Origin: Stramonita haemastoma | Lineage: Eukaryota > Mollusca > Gastropoda > Neogastropoda > Muricidae | Assembly: GCA_030674155.1 (NCBI GenBank) | Contig: CM060324.1 | Location: 60,111,780 to 60,175,779 of the forward strand | Length of the DNA stretch: 64,000 nt | Reading direction: 5' to 3' | Shown: positions 9,649-19,255 of the stretch, piece by piece | Numbering within the stretch: position 1 is the first letter of the stretch | Layout: every line of letters begins with the position of its first letter | The notes under the pieces: generated by a model | Told to the model about the DNA's origin: nothing | The model's database searches: none | The model's input: the letters and a program-made list of their open reading frames with translations, nothing else | Made by a program: the position numbers and the translations under genes

Positions 9649-9998
9649 GGGGGACGGGATAGCCTAGTGGTCAGAACATTGCGCTCGCAATTTGACGACC
9701 CGGGTTCGATTCCCGTTCGAGGAGATTTTTCTCCTGGAGTTAACATCAGTGCTGACTCCACTCTCCCTCAAAGTCCTTCGGATGAGACTATAAACTGAGG
9801 CCCTGTGTGTAAACGCACGCAGAACATCTTGCACACACGTTAATCCTGTTCCGCTGTTCGTATGAGTAGCATCGTGTGCCGGTGGGAACAGATAAGATTT
9901 ACAAAACTGCATACACACGAGGACTGGATGTAATAAAGCATATGAATGCTTATTCCATTATCCTCGATATAAAAAGAATGAATAAAAAAAAAAAAAAG
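9649..9998 (+). mobile_element. SINE family A, full-length reference copy
   Basis: Head GGGACGGGATAGCCTAGTGG (A box) and GGGTTCGATTCCC (perfect B box, about 9702-9714). Core: TCCTGGAGTTAACATCAGTG, CTTCGGATGAGACTATAAAC and CGCACGCAGAACATCTTG. Distal part: GTGTGCCGGTGGGAACAGAT and GGACTGGATG. Tail: TTCCATTATCCTCGATATAA, AAGAATGAATAAA and poly-A. The layout matches SINEs with a conserved central domain known from molluscs and other invertebrates (MetaSINE or Nin-DC type); which superfamily is not settled here. Confidence 0.92.
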
Positions 9999-10544
9999 TA
10001 CCATATGCAGTTTGACAAAAACTGGAAGAAAATCTCCTGTTTTCTTTAATTTAAACTTTTTGACACTGAAGTTATCCCACTGGTTCAGTGTGCCTCTGAA
10101 GTATGGAGACTCAAGTCGAGCAAGTTCAGCGTCATGCTTGAAAAGGGTTCCTGCTTGTGCAAAATAAAACTGTCAATGATGTTGTATATGGTGTAGGCCT
10201 ACTAGGTTTGTTTCCTACTGAGGATTACAGCTAATGTGACACAGGTTAAGTACTGGCTACGACTGTTAAAACAGTCTCAAGCACTAGCCACGATTGTTGA
10301 AACAACCCGAGGGAGGAATTCTTAAATAATAATTTTTAAAAAAGCATGCAGAATATCATTGGCAAAGCATAAAAAGCCATGCGGCATGACTAAATTACAT
10401 TAAGAATATTCTTGTTGACAATGGTTTTTAACAAGTTTGGCTACTTAGATGTGGCTACAAAAGCGTTTTTATGAAAGAGCTGAAAGAGAGGTGACATCAT
10501 AATTTCTGTGACAATTGGCGTAACCACCCGGGTTCTAAGCCACC

Positions 10545-10960
10545 GTTTTCATTATGATTAGGGTCAAGTTTCCACGGACACTACAGCCAAGTGGTTAGAA
10601 CTTGTTGATTTCAATCCCTTGGGTCATAAAATCCTAAGTACGAATCTCGGCGGCGGCGTCTAGTGAATGAGGGGTGGGATTTTTACTATCTCCCAGGTCA
10701 ACTTCAAGCGCAGACCTGCAGTGCCTTAATTCTCTTCATGTGAAAACATAGGCTGAAGATCAAACATGCACGTTAAAGAGCCTGCATATGCAATTCACGT
10801 CAGCGCTTGGTGGGTTAGGAAAACACCACCACACCCGGCATGCTTCCCCGAAGCAGGAAATCGGCTCCCTTCATGCGGGCAAAAAGGGTCACAGACACAA
10901 AATCACAACAGTGGTGAACCTCGCAGCTCTAGCCAAGGATCGAGACAAAAATGGAAAAGA
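10545..10960 (+). mobile_element. SINE family F, full-length copy
   Basis: Head CTACAGCCAAGTGGTTAGAA (A-box-like) with TACGAATCTCGG in the B-box position. Body: CTATCTCCCAGGTCAACTTC, GCGCAGACCTGCAGTGCC, AACATGCACGTTAAAGAGCC and GGTGGGTTAGGAAAACACC. 3' part: CTCCCTTCATGCGGGCAAAA. It is followed by a G-run of about 24 (10961-10983). Inserted in the LINE relic. A second partial copy is at 21523. Confidence 0.8.
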
Positions 10961-11533
10961 GGGGGGGGGGGGGGGGGGGGGGGTGTAAAGTTATACCCAA
11001 ATTTGCTACAGAAAACTATGTTAAAATTTTGTATGTCGAAGGATACATACATATTTTGCCACAATTCAGGATGGGTGTGTCCCAATTAAATGTAAAGAAA
11101 CATCGCTTTTTACCCACATACGATAATACTGCATGCCCTGCGTGTATAAGCTTAAAAGGTGAAACACGCTTTGTGTTTAGATGTCCCTTACATGAGGATA
11201 TTGGACAGCAATACAAATTCAGTGTAAATGTTGACGTTAACCTACATAATGTGCTTGTCAGTGAGCTACTTTGCAATGCTTCAATAGGAAATCTTGCATA
11301 GTGTCATTTATGCTTTCGGACTCGGGACAGAATTTCATTGATGATATGGACAAATAAAAGATTGTTTTCACTTATGTCTTCTACAATTGTCTCGATGAAC
11401 TTTTTTATGTAGCACCAGTATTTTGGGTTGTTTTTGTTTTCTTTTACCATGTAATATATTATGTCAGAACAATGAAGGGATGTCTGTGTTTCTCCCCATG
11501 AAAGGGGCTGTTGGCCTGTATTCATTAGTTTCA

Positions 11534-11539
<6 letters not shown>

Positions 11540-11591
<52 letters not shown>

Positions 11592-11995
11592 ATTTTTCTC
11601 CTGGAGTTAACATCAGTGCTGACTCCACTCTCCCAAAAAGTCCTTCGGATGAGACTTTAAACCGAGGCCCCGTGTGTGAACGCAAGCAGAACATCTTGCG
11701 CACACGTTATATCCTGTTCCGCTTTTCGTAAGAGTAGGCCATCGTGTGCCGGTGGGAACAGATGACATTTACAAAACTGCATACACACGGGGACTGGATG
11801 TAAAAAAGCATACGAGTGCTTATTCCATTATCCTCGATATAAAAGAATAAATCAAATCAAATCAAATCAAATCAAATCAAATCAATCAATCTCTCTCTCT
11901 CCTCTCCTCTCTCTCTCTCTCTCTCTTCTCTCTCTCCCCTCTCTCTCCCCCTTGCCCTCCCTCCCTCTCTCGTCCGTCCCCCTTCTCTCTATCTG
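11540..11995 (+). mobile_element. (CT)n followed by head-truncated SINE A and (AAATC)n/(CT)n tail
   Basis: (CT)n at 11540-11589 joins directly to GATTTTTCTCCTGGAG of the family A core (11590), so the polymerase III head is missing. The core, the GTGTGCCGGTGGGAACAG segment and the TATCCTCGATATAAAAG tail are intact. The tail runs into about seven copies of AAATC (11849-11882), then an imperfect CT-rich tract to 11995. Confidence 0.88.
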
Positions 11996-12424
11996 GTCTA
12001 GTCATTTCCGGTTGATGTTGTTATTGTTAAGTCCTTGTTCAGTAACAAATAAATTTGGGATAAAGCTGTCTTCACCTCGAAGAATTTTAAATGTGGGAAC
12101 TCTGTATCACTTTTGAGATGGAAGCTCATACTATTTAGCCAGCACCTGTGTAAAATCATCCACAATGTCTTTTGCTCTGCCTTTCACATACCACTTATAC
12201 AGATCGTTCAGTTTCAGTTGTTCATTTTCGCTCATTACTATGCCAGACAAACCCCTCTCTCTTTTTTTTTCTTTTCTCCCTCCCTGCCTTTGAATTTCTG
12301 ACTTCTCTCTTTTTTCCCCTGTATGTCTGGTTTTTTTTGTTTCTTGTTTCTTCGTTAAACAGACTGACAGACAGACAGACTGAGAGAGAGATGACTAGTT
12401 GGTTTCATTTCACATGAAATGTGG
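11996..12424. other. Intronic sequence, no feature seen
   Basis: AT-rich and pyrimidine-rich DNA with short T-runs and a small (GACA)n patch (12362-12382). Nothing recognised. Confidence 0.3.
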
Positions 12425-12790
12425 TTTTGAAAAATAAGATATCCTCTCCTTCGTCGTCAAACGTCAGACGCACAGCAACTATTGCTATCTGTCCTTCCAG
12501 CGAAAATGCTTTGCGCTGCCGTGAAGTGCCTGACAAGTCAGGCCCAGCGCATCTGACTTTGGCATGGGGTACAACTGTTATTTTTTTTAACATTCTTTTG
12601 GGGGAAAAAGGTAGGGGAATGGACCAAGAAGGCTAAAAATTGACAAGAAGGTGGTGACAGGAAGAAAAGGAACAAGACAGAAACAAAGAGAGGGATAGAA
12701 AAGAGGGAATTCTTAGCACAAACTTTTTAGAAAGTGGGGATGATATCTATCTGTACTGAGAAGTTCCTGGCACCTGGGCAGTCGACAAAA
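12425..12790 (+). mobile_element. Repeat family G copy
   Basis: Near-complete copy: CAGCAACTATTGCTATCTGT, TGCTTTGCGCTGCCGTGAAG, CTGACAAGTCAGGCCCAGCG, GGGATAGAAAAGAGGG and the 3' end ...ACTGAGAAGTTCCTGG. It ends only about 30 bp from the signal-peptide exon donor. No head resembling tRNA, 7SL or 5S, and no terminal inverted repeats that I can see. Confidence 0.75.
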
Positions 12791-12820
12791 GATAAACATT
12801 ACCAGGTAATCAGAACTTAC

Positions 12821-12897
12821 CTGTCCCCAAACCAGCAAGGAAAAAGGTGGAAACCAGAAAGGCAGCTGCCATACTTTTCAGCGCCATCACTGTCAAT
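12821..12897 (-). CDS. CUB gene exon 2: start codon and signal peptide
   Basis: Acceptor TTTTGCAG behind a long T tract (AG at 12899-12898), donor CAGGTAAGT (GT at 12820-12819). The ATG is at 12887-12885 in a fair Kozak context (G at -3, G at +4), and there is no ATG in exon 1. The exon encodes MALKSM, a hydrophobic core AAAFLVSTFFLAGLG and TG, 22 codons plus one base, leaving in phase 1, which is exactly the phase exon 3 needs. It is a typical secretion signal, with cleavage expected just before the first CUB cysteine. The product should therefore be extracellular. The next intron is about 5.3 kb. Confidence 0.9.
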
Positions 12898-12930
12898 CTG
12901 CAAAAAAAAAAAAAACCCATCATTTTTAAC

Positions 12931-13138
12931 CTGGAGTTATACACCAGGCTATACACTCAACACTGACCCTATAACTGTTCTACCTGTCTGTAGATTATTT
13001 TCAATCTGGAGTTACACACCACACTAAATACACAACATTGATCCCATTACTGTTTTACCTGTCCATAAATTATCTTTAATCTGGAGCTACACATCACACT
13101 GTACACAAACATTGATCAATTAGCTAGGCTACCTGTCT
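12931..13138. repeat. 75-bp tandem array, about 2.8 copies, in intron 1
   Basis: CTGGAGTTATACACCAGGCT at 12931, CTGGAGTTACACACCACACT at 13006 and CTGGAGCTACACATCACACT at 13081 are spaced exactly 75 bp. Each is followed by a diverged ...CAACATTGAT...TACCTGTC block. The array starts about 30 bp upstream of the exon 2 acceptor. Confidence 0.88.
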
Positions 13139-13287
13139 TTTCCTCTTCTAACTAGATATCTCACCTGGCTTCAAGCAGACAACAAGATGATGTATTCTGT
13201 GATTGAATTCGTTAGATAAACGCTAAGGGCCCTAGTAACGCTGATGATTATGATACAGACTGTCTACCTGTCCGATAAACGCCTTAC

Positions 13288-13327
13288 CCAGGACCAAGGT
13301 TTTGCACTTCCCGGATCTGTTTTGACT
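13288..13327 (-). other. CUB gene exon 1 (non-coding 5' UTR), inferred
   Basis: Minus-strand sequence ending CTTGGTCCTGG followed by the donor GTAAGGCG (GT at 13287-13286). It contains no ATG. The right limit is set only by distance (about 25-30 bp) from the CATAAAAG box, so the start is approximate. Intron 1 is about 390 bp. Confidence 0.55.
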
Positions 13328-13352
13328 GTAGCGTGCAGAGCGGTGCAGACGG

Positions 13353-13376
13353 CTTTTATGCAGTGAATGAGCCAAT
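13353..13376 (-). promoter_or_regulatory. Candidate core promoter: CATAAAAG box and inverted CCAAT
   Basis: CATAAAAG on the minus strand at 13360-13353 is a common functional TATA variant. About 15 bp further upstream is ATTGG, an inverted CCAAT box (plus strand GCCAATC, 13371-13377). Position and spacing fit transcription of the short 5' UTR exon. Not experimentally supported. Confidence 0.5.
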
Positions 13377-13379
13377 CGT

Positions 13380-13855
13380 CAATACATGGCCACACCCCAC
13401 TGTCGTGATCCCAGTTGAGATTTGATTCTAAATAAAGATTAGGGAGGGGGGGGGGGGGGTTGATGACGTCATAGACTTGTACCCACTATGGCTGAAATAA
13501 TGGACTGTCTCTTCTCTATGTTAATGTCTCCAGAAAGCTGCACTCTCCTATCTCTGTGATGGTCTTCTGTACGAGTTCATCTTGTTCCCTCTATTTTGCT
13601 GCAGATACTTTGTGCTCACACCATGCAATTGACCAGTGGTGGTGGCTCCTCTATTCCAGGTCCACCTATCTGCAGTGACACCTCTCTCTTCTTGCCCAAA
13701 GCCTCATTCAATTCCCTTCTAAATCAGCGTCAAGGAACACGTGTTTTGTTTGTTGTTTTATTTTTACCTAAGATCTGTCCCCCTTGATACACCTCCTATG
13801 TCTGACATACCTTCAACAGCCATCTTCATCCCCATCACCCTACTAAGGTTCATTA
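13380..13855. other. Region upstream of CUB gene, no gene recognised
   Basis: 5' flank with a G-run (13443-13459). No conserved ORF or element recognised. It may hold regulatory sequence. Confidence 0.3.
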
Positions 13856-13929
<74 letters not shown>

Positions 13930-14009
13930 GTCTGTCTCTGTCTGTCTCTGTCTGTCTCTCTTTCTCTGTCTGTCTGTCTCTGAGTGTGTGTGTATGTGTG
14001 TTGTGTGTG

Positions 14010-14045
<36 letters not shown>

Positions 14046-14070
14046 TGGTGGTGTGTGTGTGTTGTGTGCC
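13856..14070. repeat. (CT)n-(CTGT)n-(GT)n-(GTGC)n compound array
   Basis: (CT)n at 13860-13925, CTGT-rich to 13980, GT to about 14010, (GTGC)n at 14011-14046, then GT with interruptions. Confidence 0.93.
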
Positions 14071-14584
14071 CTTCAATTCATTTATATGATTTGTGCACCT
14101 GTTGTGATTTGATTGCCACACGATATAGCCACACATAAATCCCAATTTTTGTCACTATTATCATCAATGTTTATCATTACTATGAGATGTGTTGTTGCTG
14201 TTGTTGTGCGTCCCCGGCCTAACACTCTGGGGGCTACCCATAATGTGCACTTTGATTCACTCATCCCACCTGGGAATCACTGTGAGATTGAAATTGCACA
14301 CTGAGTGAAAAGTTTGCGTGTATGACAGATTTCAAGTACCTCGCTATATAAGCAGCCATACTCCGACTTCAGAGGATTTATTCTCCTTTAAAGGAGAGTA
14401 TGGGTTGTTAAGTTAAGAGATTGTCATGGCTGAAAGCAATCTCAACACAAAATTTTACAACACAACATTGACATCAATAACTGACACAGCTTTTGGCCTG
14501 GGCCAATGTTGATATTTTTATTATTATTATTATTGTTATGATCATTTTTGATATTATCATTATTTTATTATTTTTTATCTCCGA
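14071..14584. other. Unassigned intergenic DNA with an (ATT)n patch
   Basis: No recognised element. A short imperfect (TTA)n patch lies at 14516-14575. 14395-14510 has no clear match in the window. Confidence 0.3.
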
Positions 14585-14847
14585 GGTAAGGTTGAGGATA
14601 GAAGGAAAAGAGGCAGACCACCAACATCCTACATTGCCAACATCACTGAGATCAGTGGTCTGGGAGGGCTGCAGGAGATTTTAGAATTCAGTGGAGTCAG
14701 AGAGAGATGGTGAACTCATGTGGCACTCCGTGGAGCTTCAACCCATGACAATGGCGGTGGAGACAGCTGGCAACTACTAGCTCGGCTGATGATAATAATA
14801 TAATAATAATATCATCATCATCATCATTATTATTATTATTATTATTA

Positions 14848-14903
<56 letters not shown>

Positions 14904-14910
14904 AAAGAAC
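14585..14910 (+). mobile_element. RTE-type LINE 3' end with (ATA)n/(TCA)n tail
   Basis: Plus strand reads GRRKRGRPPTSYIANITEIS, GLGGLQEILEFSGVRERW and ...GASTHDNGGG..., the C-terminus typical of RTE-clade LINEs (KRGRPxxxYxxNITExxGL). It is followed by (ATA)n, (TCA)n and (TTA)n microsatellite sequence at 14785-14899, consistent with an RTE tail. 5'-truncated to about 130 codons. Confidence 0.75.
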
Positions 14911-16005
14911 ATTCTGGATTTGAAAAGCGGCTGCCATAATGATGGGGAAAAAACCTGGTTGCATATTTATATTCTTGGAGCTGTAGCCAAGAAACTATAA
15001 AAAAAAAAACCAACAAAAAAGCAGGTTTTTGGGAGATGTCTACTTTGGACATTTTACCTGTTTTATGCGCTTACTTTATTGTTGCTGTTGCTGTTGTTGC
15101 TTTTGTGGTTACTGACGTCAACATAAGTCATAGTCCAGGCATCTTGAAGAGGTCAGCTGTGTGTGTGTGTGTGTGTCCTATCATGATTCTTCTAGGAAAT
15201 GAGTTTTACTGATCTTGCTTGTGTTGTTCATGCTTCCTGTTGTTTTGTTCCGTTTTGTTTTGTTTCGTTCTTCTGTTCTTGTGTTTAATCTCAGTTCACT
15301 GTAAGTGATATTATAGATGGGATTTGTTTTGTTTTGTTTGTAGACCTACACGTGGATATGTTTAGTTGTAGTGAAAATGAAGTGCTACAAAGGAATGGGG
15401 AGGGTCTTAGTGAATCAAGAGCAACAAAGGGAGGACAACTAGTATCAGGCAAGGCAGCAAAGTCTTAACTCCTGCTTCAGCTTGGGGGAAGATGAAAACT
15501 GTACCGTGTACTTGCTTTGGGGATAGCGGACATAGAGCAACACCAGGCAGTCACGAGAAAGTTAGAAATGATCATCAGATGATGAGGATTGCTTGTGTTC
15601 CTACAGTGTTGACCCCACGCATGCATGTTGCGGTAAAAGAAGCTAGCAGAAAACAAAGGACGGAGGAGTACAATGTTTGTAGAAAGAATAATAATAATTA
15701 AAAAAAAGAATAATACCAAAGTTGTGCAAAATGACATAATGTCAGAGGCCAGTCTTTTACAAAAAGTGTTGGTTATTTTTTTTCTGTGGATGCCCAAGTA
15801 TGGGCGGTGTGAATGCGAGAATGATATGGGAAAACAGAAGGAAACGGGGCAAAACATAAACCAGGAGTGTAGCCAAAGTCCAGGATCACTGCACACACAT
15901 GAGCAGTCAAAACTGGGTGATACATCCTGTTGGGCCAGGATGAGGTTTCTTGGACGCCGTAGTGGCAAAGCAGAAAGGGAGCGGTAAGCTCTTTCAGCTA
16001 TAGGA
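14911..16005. other. Unassigned intergenic DNA
   Basis: Apart from a short (GT)n (15158-15176) and T/G-rich TTTTGTT runs (15240-15345) I see nothing recognisable. The open frames at 15477-15987 have no conserved motif. Confidence 0.35.
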
Positions 16006-16009
16006 TTTA

Positions 16010-16310
16010 GGGCACCACTGGAGATTAGGAAACCAGCACTGTACCTTCAAATCTAGTAGACCGTTACTTAGGGCACCACTGGAGATTAGGAAACCAGCAC
16101 TGTACCTTCAAATCTAGTAGACTGTTAGGGCACCACTGGAGATTAGGAAACCAGCACTGTACCTTCAAATCTAGTAGACTGTTAGGGCACCACTGGAGAT
16201 TAGGAAACCAGCACTGTACCTTCAAATCTAATAGATTGTTAGGGCACCACTGGAGATTAGGAAACCAGCTCTTTAGCTTCTAGTCCGGTAGACCATTATG
16301 GCACCCCTGA
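16010..16310. repeat. 57-bp tandem array, five copies plus a decayed sixth
   Basis: GGGCACCACTGGAGATTAGG recurs at 16010, 16071, 16128, 16185 and 16242, and a mutated copy at about 16299. Spacings are 61, 57, 57, 57 and about 57. The first four units are nearly identical. The unit also holds CAGCACTGTACCTTCAAATC. Confidence 0.93.
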
Positions 16311-16495
16311 AGATTTAATATCCTTTTCCCTCGGTATTGACTTCGTCTTTCGTTCTCTCTTTTAAAAAAATAATTTTGGTTAGCTTAGTTCCTCACTAGA
16401 GCTCTGAGCTGCACCAATAGTGAGGTTTTGTCCACGTTAAGTTGGCTGCATTCCGACTTTAAGTAGAACACTTTAAACCACCTCATTTTCTCGCA

Positions 16496-16555
<60 letters not shown>

Positions 16556-16954
16556 TGTGTGTCTGTGTGTCTGTGTGTCTGTGTGTTGTGTGTTGTGTTG
16601 TTGTTGTTTTGTATCATGTTGCATTGCATTGTATAGTGTACACTACGCAGTATACTGTGTTATATTCTGTTTTAAGTCAAGGGCGGTTTCTCTTCGTGAA
16701 ATTCGGTCTGCTGTCTCCAGAAAGAACGCTTTGCAATAAGAGCAGCGACTTTCACTTTTGTTTGATTTTCCTGTAATTATGTGTGCACCCTTCAATATCG
16801 GAGTGCCTTTTCACAGAACTGTTCCCACATACAACTCTTTTATTGTCGTGGGCTCTTTTGGAGCGCCACAAGCGATTTGTTTGCTTTTTCTTAAAACAAG
16901 ATTTTATGTGGTATGAGTTTCATATATCATTGTTACTATTATTATGATTGTCAT
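16311..16954. repeat. (GT)n microsatellite with unassigned flanks
   Basis: (GT)n with CTGTGTGT variants at 16500-16588. The flanks (16311-16498 and 16590-16954) show nothing recognisable. Confidence 0.8.
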
Positions 16955-16960
16955 TATTGT

Positions 16961-17011
<51 letters not shown>

Positions 17012-17025
17012 TGGTAGTAGTAGTA

Positions 17026-17081
<56 letters not shown>

Positions 17082-17093
17082 CTAGTAATATCA
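16955..17093. repeat. (TAG)n microsatellite
   Basis: Imperfect (TAG)n of about 130 bp (16960-17085). It ends where SINE B begins. Confidence 0.95.
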
Positions 17094-17094
17094 T

Positions 17095-17390
17095 TATAGG
17101 GTATAGCTCAGTGGTCAGAGCACTCACTTTCCCCAAGCTAAGGTTAGGCAGCATTGAGTATGGTTACCAAGTGGATGGGTGACTGTTTGGGCTCCTTGGC
17201 TTTAGTACAGCCTCCCCAGTGTTCTGATCTCCCCCCTCCCCCAGTTTACCCAGCTGTAAATAGGGTAGGTCAAGGAAGGAGGGAGAAGAGATATGGGCTG
17301 CCCTCAATATGCTGGTTCCTGGAGGAGCTGAGGTCTCTGACACCTCACTCCCCATCGACCGCATAGGTTATGGGAATACATTTACCTTTT
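17095..17390 (+). mobile_element. SINE family B, full copy
   Basis: Head GGTATAGCTCAGTGGTCAGA (A box). The 5S-like segment reads CAAGCTAAGGTTAGGCAGC, then GGTTACCAAGTGGATGGGTG. The body includes a 20-odd bp insertion around 17222-17240. The end is TAGGTTATGGGAATACATTT. Confidence 0.88.
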
Positions 17391-17439
17391 ATTATTATCT
17401 TCATTATTATTGTTATCAAATATGTATTGCTCACGAGCT

Positions 17440-18260
17440 CTTGGTTTATCTTTCCTTTCTTATATGTTTTTCTGACAGTAGAGTTTAAACTTAATTTTGT
17501 CATAAAAGTTACTCTGAAATGATTTTAGGAATTTGTAGCCTTTACTTCTACATCATTCTGCATAAAACCATGTTTCCTTTGAGCTTAGGTATCCTCCCTT
17601 GCGAAAAAATATTATGTTAGTTTTCCCACAACTCACATTCAAGAATAATCTGTCTGGTTCTTGTTACAAAACATTTTCAACTAGTTCTGAAAACCAGCAA
17701 CAGAGTAAGAGGTGTATTAAGGCATTAGTAAAAAGCAGCCAAATCATTTCAGCAGTTCAAAGAATCATTTGTACACCATATTTGCCTTTTTTGAACAAAC
17801 CCATTGGGGGGACGGGATAGTTCAGTGGTCAGAGCACTGCTTTCCCCAAGTCAAAGTTAAGCAGCATCAAGCCTGGGTACCAGTTGGATGGGTGATCGTT
17901 TTCGCGCCTTGGCTTCAGTACAGTTCCCTCAGTTCACCCAGCTGTAAATGGGTACCTGCCCTCTTTAGGGTCAGGGAAGGTAAAGCAGCGAGAGAGAGGA
18001 GATGGGCGCCACCCTCAATATGCTGGCCCCTACAGAAGCTTTGATGCCTTGCGCCCCCACGACCAGAAAGGTTATGGGACACCTTTATCTTTTACCTTTT
18101 TATGATCATTCATCAAATCATAAAACAATTGGAAACTAAGTATACAGCCTTGTTTAACTTCTCTCAACTTTAAACAAATTGTACTTTGATTTTTGTCTGG
18201 TTCGTAATGTCAAAGATTGAGACGGATTGAGGACAGAGAACGCCCGTCAATACAAACACA
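17440..18260 (-). mobile_element. LINE relic split by a SINE B
   Basis: Minus strand 17600-17480 reads LNVSCGKTNIIFFRKGGYLS and KETWFYAE..CRSKGYKFL, matching the post-catalytic RT region (LxVNxxKTKxxVFRxGGxLSxxExW...YKYLG). Right of the inserted SINE (17808-18105), minus strand 18175-18125 keeps a frameshifted FKVE..KQGCILS, the RT motif before FADD. Both pieces are in the right order for one minus-strand element. Confidence 0.6.
17808..18105 (+). mobile_element. SINE family B, full copy inside a LINE relic
   Basis: GGGACGGGATAGTTCAGTGG head, GTTAAGCAGCATCAAGCCTG with CAGTTGGATGGGTGATCG (5S-like), then CCCAGCTGTAAATGGGTACC, AGGTAAAGCAGCGAGAG and GGTTATGGGACACCTTTA. It interrupts LINE coding sequence and is therefore younger. 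Confidence 0.9.
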
Positions 18261-18674
18261 CCACCTAATTTTCACACTTTCAAACTAACAAAATTTCAGT
18301 CAGTATTCATATAAAAACAATTTCAATCATCCACAACATCTTTGAACACATGCATCAGGAACCTTCAGTTAGTTTGTCATACTGCATTGATTCTCGCTCT
18401 ACTCACAAACATACAAAACCATTTCAATGGCCCCAAACAGAGCCTTGACTCAAAGCCACAAAAACTTGTTTGCAAGAGGAAGAAAAAAGCAATTACTTGA
18501 GTGGGCCATAGGCTGACATCATGGCATTTGCCCCCATTACTGTGTCCATGACCAGGCTACAACAACACAGCTGTGTCATGTTCACAAAGAAATCATCAGG
18601 ACAAAAGTTGGCTCCTAGATTGAATACACCATGGCAAAAGAACACAAAGTGGGAGAAGACCACGATATCTTAGT
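18261..18674. other. Unassigned DNA
   Basis: No ORF or repeat family recognised. It may be further decayed LINE sequence. Confidence 0.3.
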
Positions 18675-19028
18675 TCTCTTCTTCTTCCTCTTCTCCTTCT
18701 TCCTCACCCAACGCTCAGTCAGCAACTATTGGTGTCTGTCATATAAACCAAAATGCCTTGCGCTGCCGTTAAGCCTTTAAATAGTCAGGACCAGTGACAT
18801 CGACTTTGGCCTGGGAGACATCTGTTACCTTTGTTGTCTTTCTGGATAAAAGGCAGAAGAATGGACCAAGAAGGCAGAAAACAGACAAGAAGGAGGTGAC
18901 AGGAGGTAATGGAACTGGGCAGAAATAAAGCTAGAGATAGCTAAGAGAGAATTCCTATCACAGAAATTCTCTCTTTTCTATCTTTCACTTTGTTTCTACC
19001 CTGTTCCTCCTCACTATGTCACCTCCCC
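18675..19028 (+). mobile_element. Repeat family G with an inverted partial copy (snap-back)
   Basis: Family G runs from CAGCAACTATTGGTGTCTGT (18720) to AAGAGAGAATTCCTATCACAG (about 18960). From 18962 to 19028 the sequence is the reverse complement of about 18890-18952: AATTCTCTCTT, TTTGTTTCTACC and CTATGTCACCTCC mirror GGTGACAGGAGG, GGCAGAAATAAAG and AAGAGAGAATT. Transcribed, it would form a hairpin with arms of about 65 bp and a loop of about 10. Confidence 0.75.
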
Positions 19029-19255
19029 TTCACTGCTTTACCTTTCCTGCCTCTAAAGAGGGCAGGTATCCATTTACAGCTGGGTGAACTGAGGGACTGT
19101 ACTGAAGGCAAGGCACCCAAACGGTCACCCATCCAATTGGTAACTTGGTAACTACACTCAATGCTGCTTAACCTTGGCTGGGGGGGGGGGGGGGGGGGGG
19201 GGGGAAGGGGGGGGGAGAGCGAGTGTTCTGATCACTGAACCATCTTATCCTGTGC
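19029..19255 (-). mobile_element. SINE family B, 3'-truncated, with G-run insertion
   Basis: Minus strand copy abutting the inverted G repeat. It has CAGCTGTAAATGGATACCTG, CCAATTGGATGGGTGACCG (5S-like) and a decayed A box. A G-rich run (19182-19217) expands the normal GGGGGAAAGCG site. AACTTGGT is locally duplicated. Confidence 0.8.

Larger units (their letters stand above)
8355..11450 (+). mobile_element. LINE relic (RT and C-terminal part) interrupted by three SINEs
   Basis: Plus-strand pieces in order: HPLHKKGDASDTDNYRGMSL and EAQARFSRGRSTADHILNV (RT motifs, 8365-8570); IDFEKAHYGTVND (about 8606-8645); MLFADDLTL with the catalytic FADD (about 9348-9380); ASEVWRL and ALKRFLLVQNKTVNDVVYG (10090-10195); FRMGVSQLNVKKHRF, CPACISLKGET and FVFRCPLHEDIGQ (11065-11210), a zinc-knuckle-like tail. 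Family D sits in it at 8681-9212, A at 9649-9998 and F at 10545-10960. Stops and frameshifts are numerous, so it is dead. The copies at 38751, 60347 and 17440 belong to the same LINE type. It lies antisense within intron 2 of the CUB gene. Confidence 0.82.

Noticed and set aside
9649..9760. tRNA gene candidate (good A and B boxes)
   Set aside because: It is the head of SINE family A: no complete cloverleaf, conserved SINE core downstream, many copies. The same applies to heads at 23731, 41944, 24929, 60343 and 54293.
10903..11089. Pro- or Gly-rich frames across a G-run
   Set aside because: Caused by a homopolymer at a SINE/LINE junction.
15477..15987. 163- and 104-codon opposite-strand frames
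   Set aside because: No recognised motif, mutually overlapping, no splice or promoter context.
16010..16310. CRISPR-like regular repeat
   Set aside because: No spacers: head-to-tail 57-bp units in a eukaryotic genome.
17130..17190. 5S rRNA gene fragment
   Set aside because: 5S-like sequence is limited to the internal promoter and recurs in the same SINE context in about ten copies.
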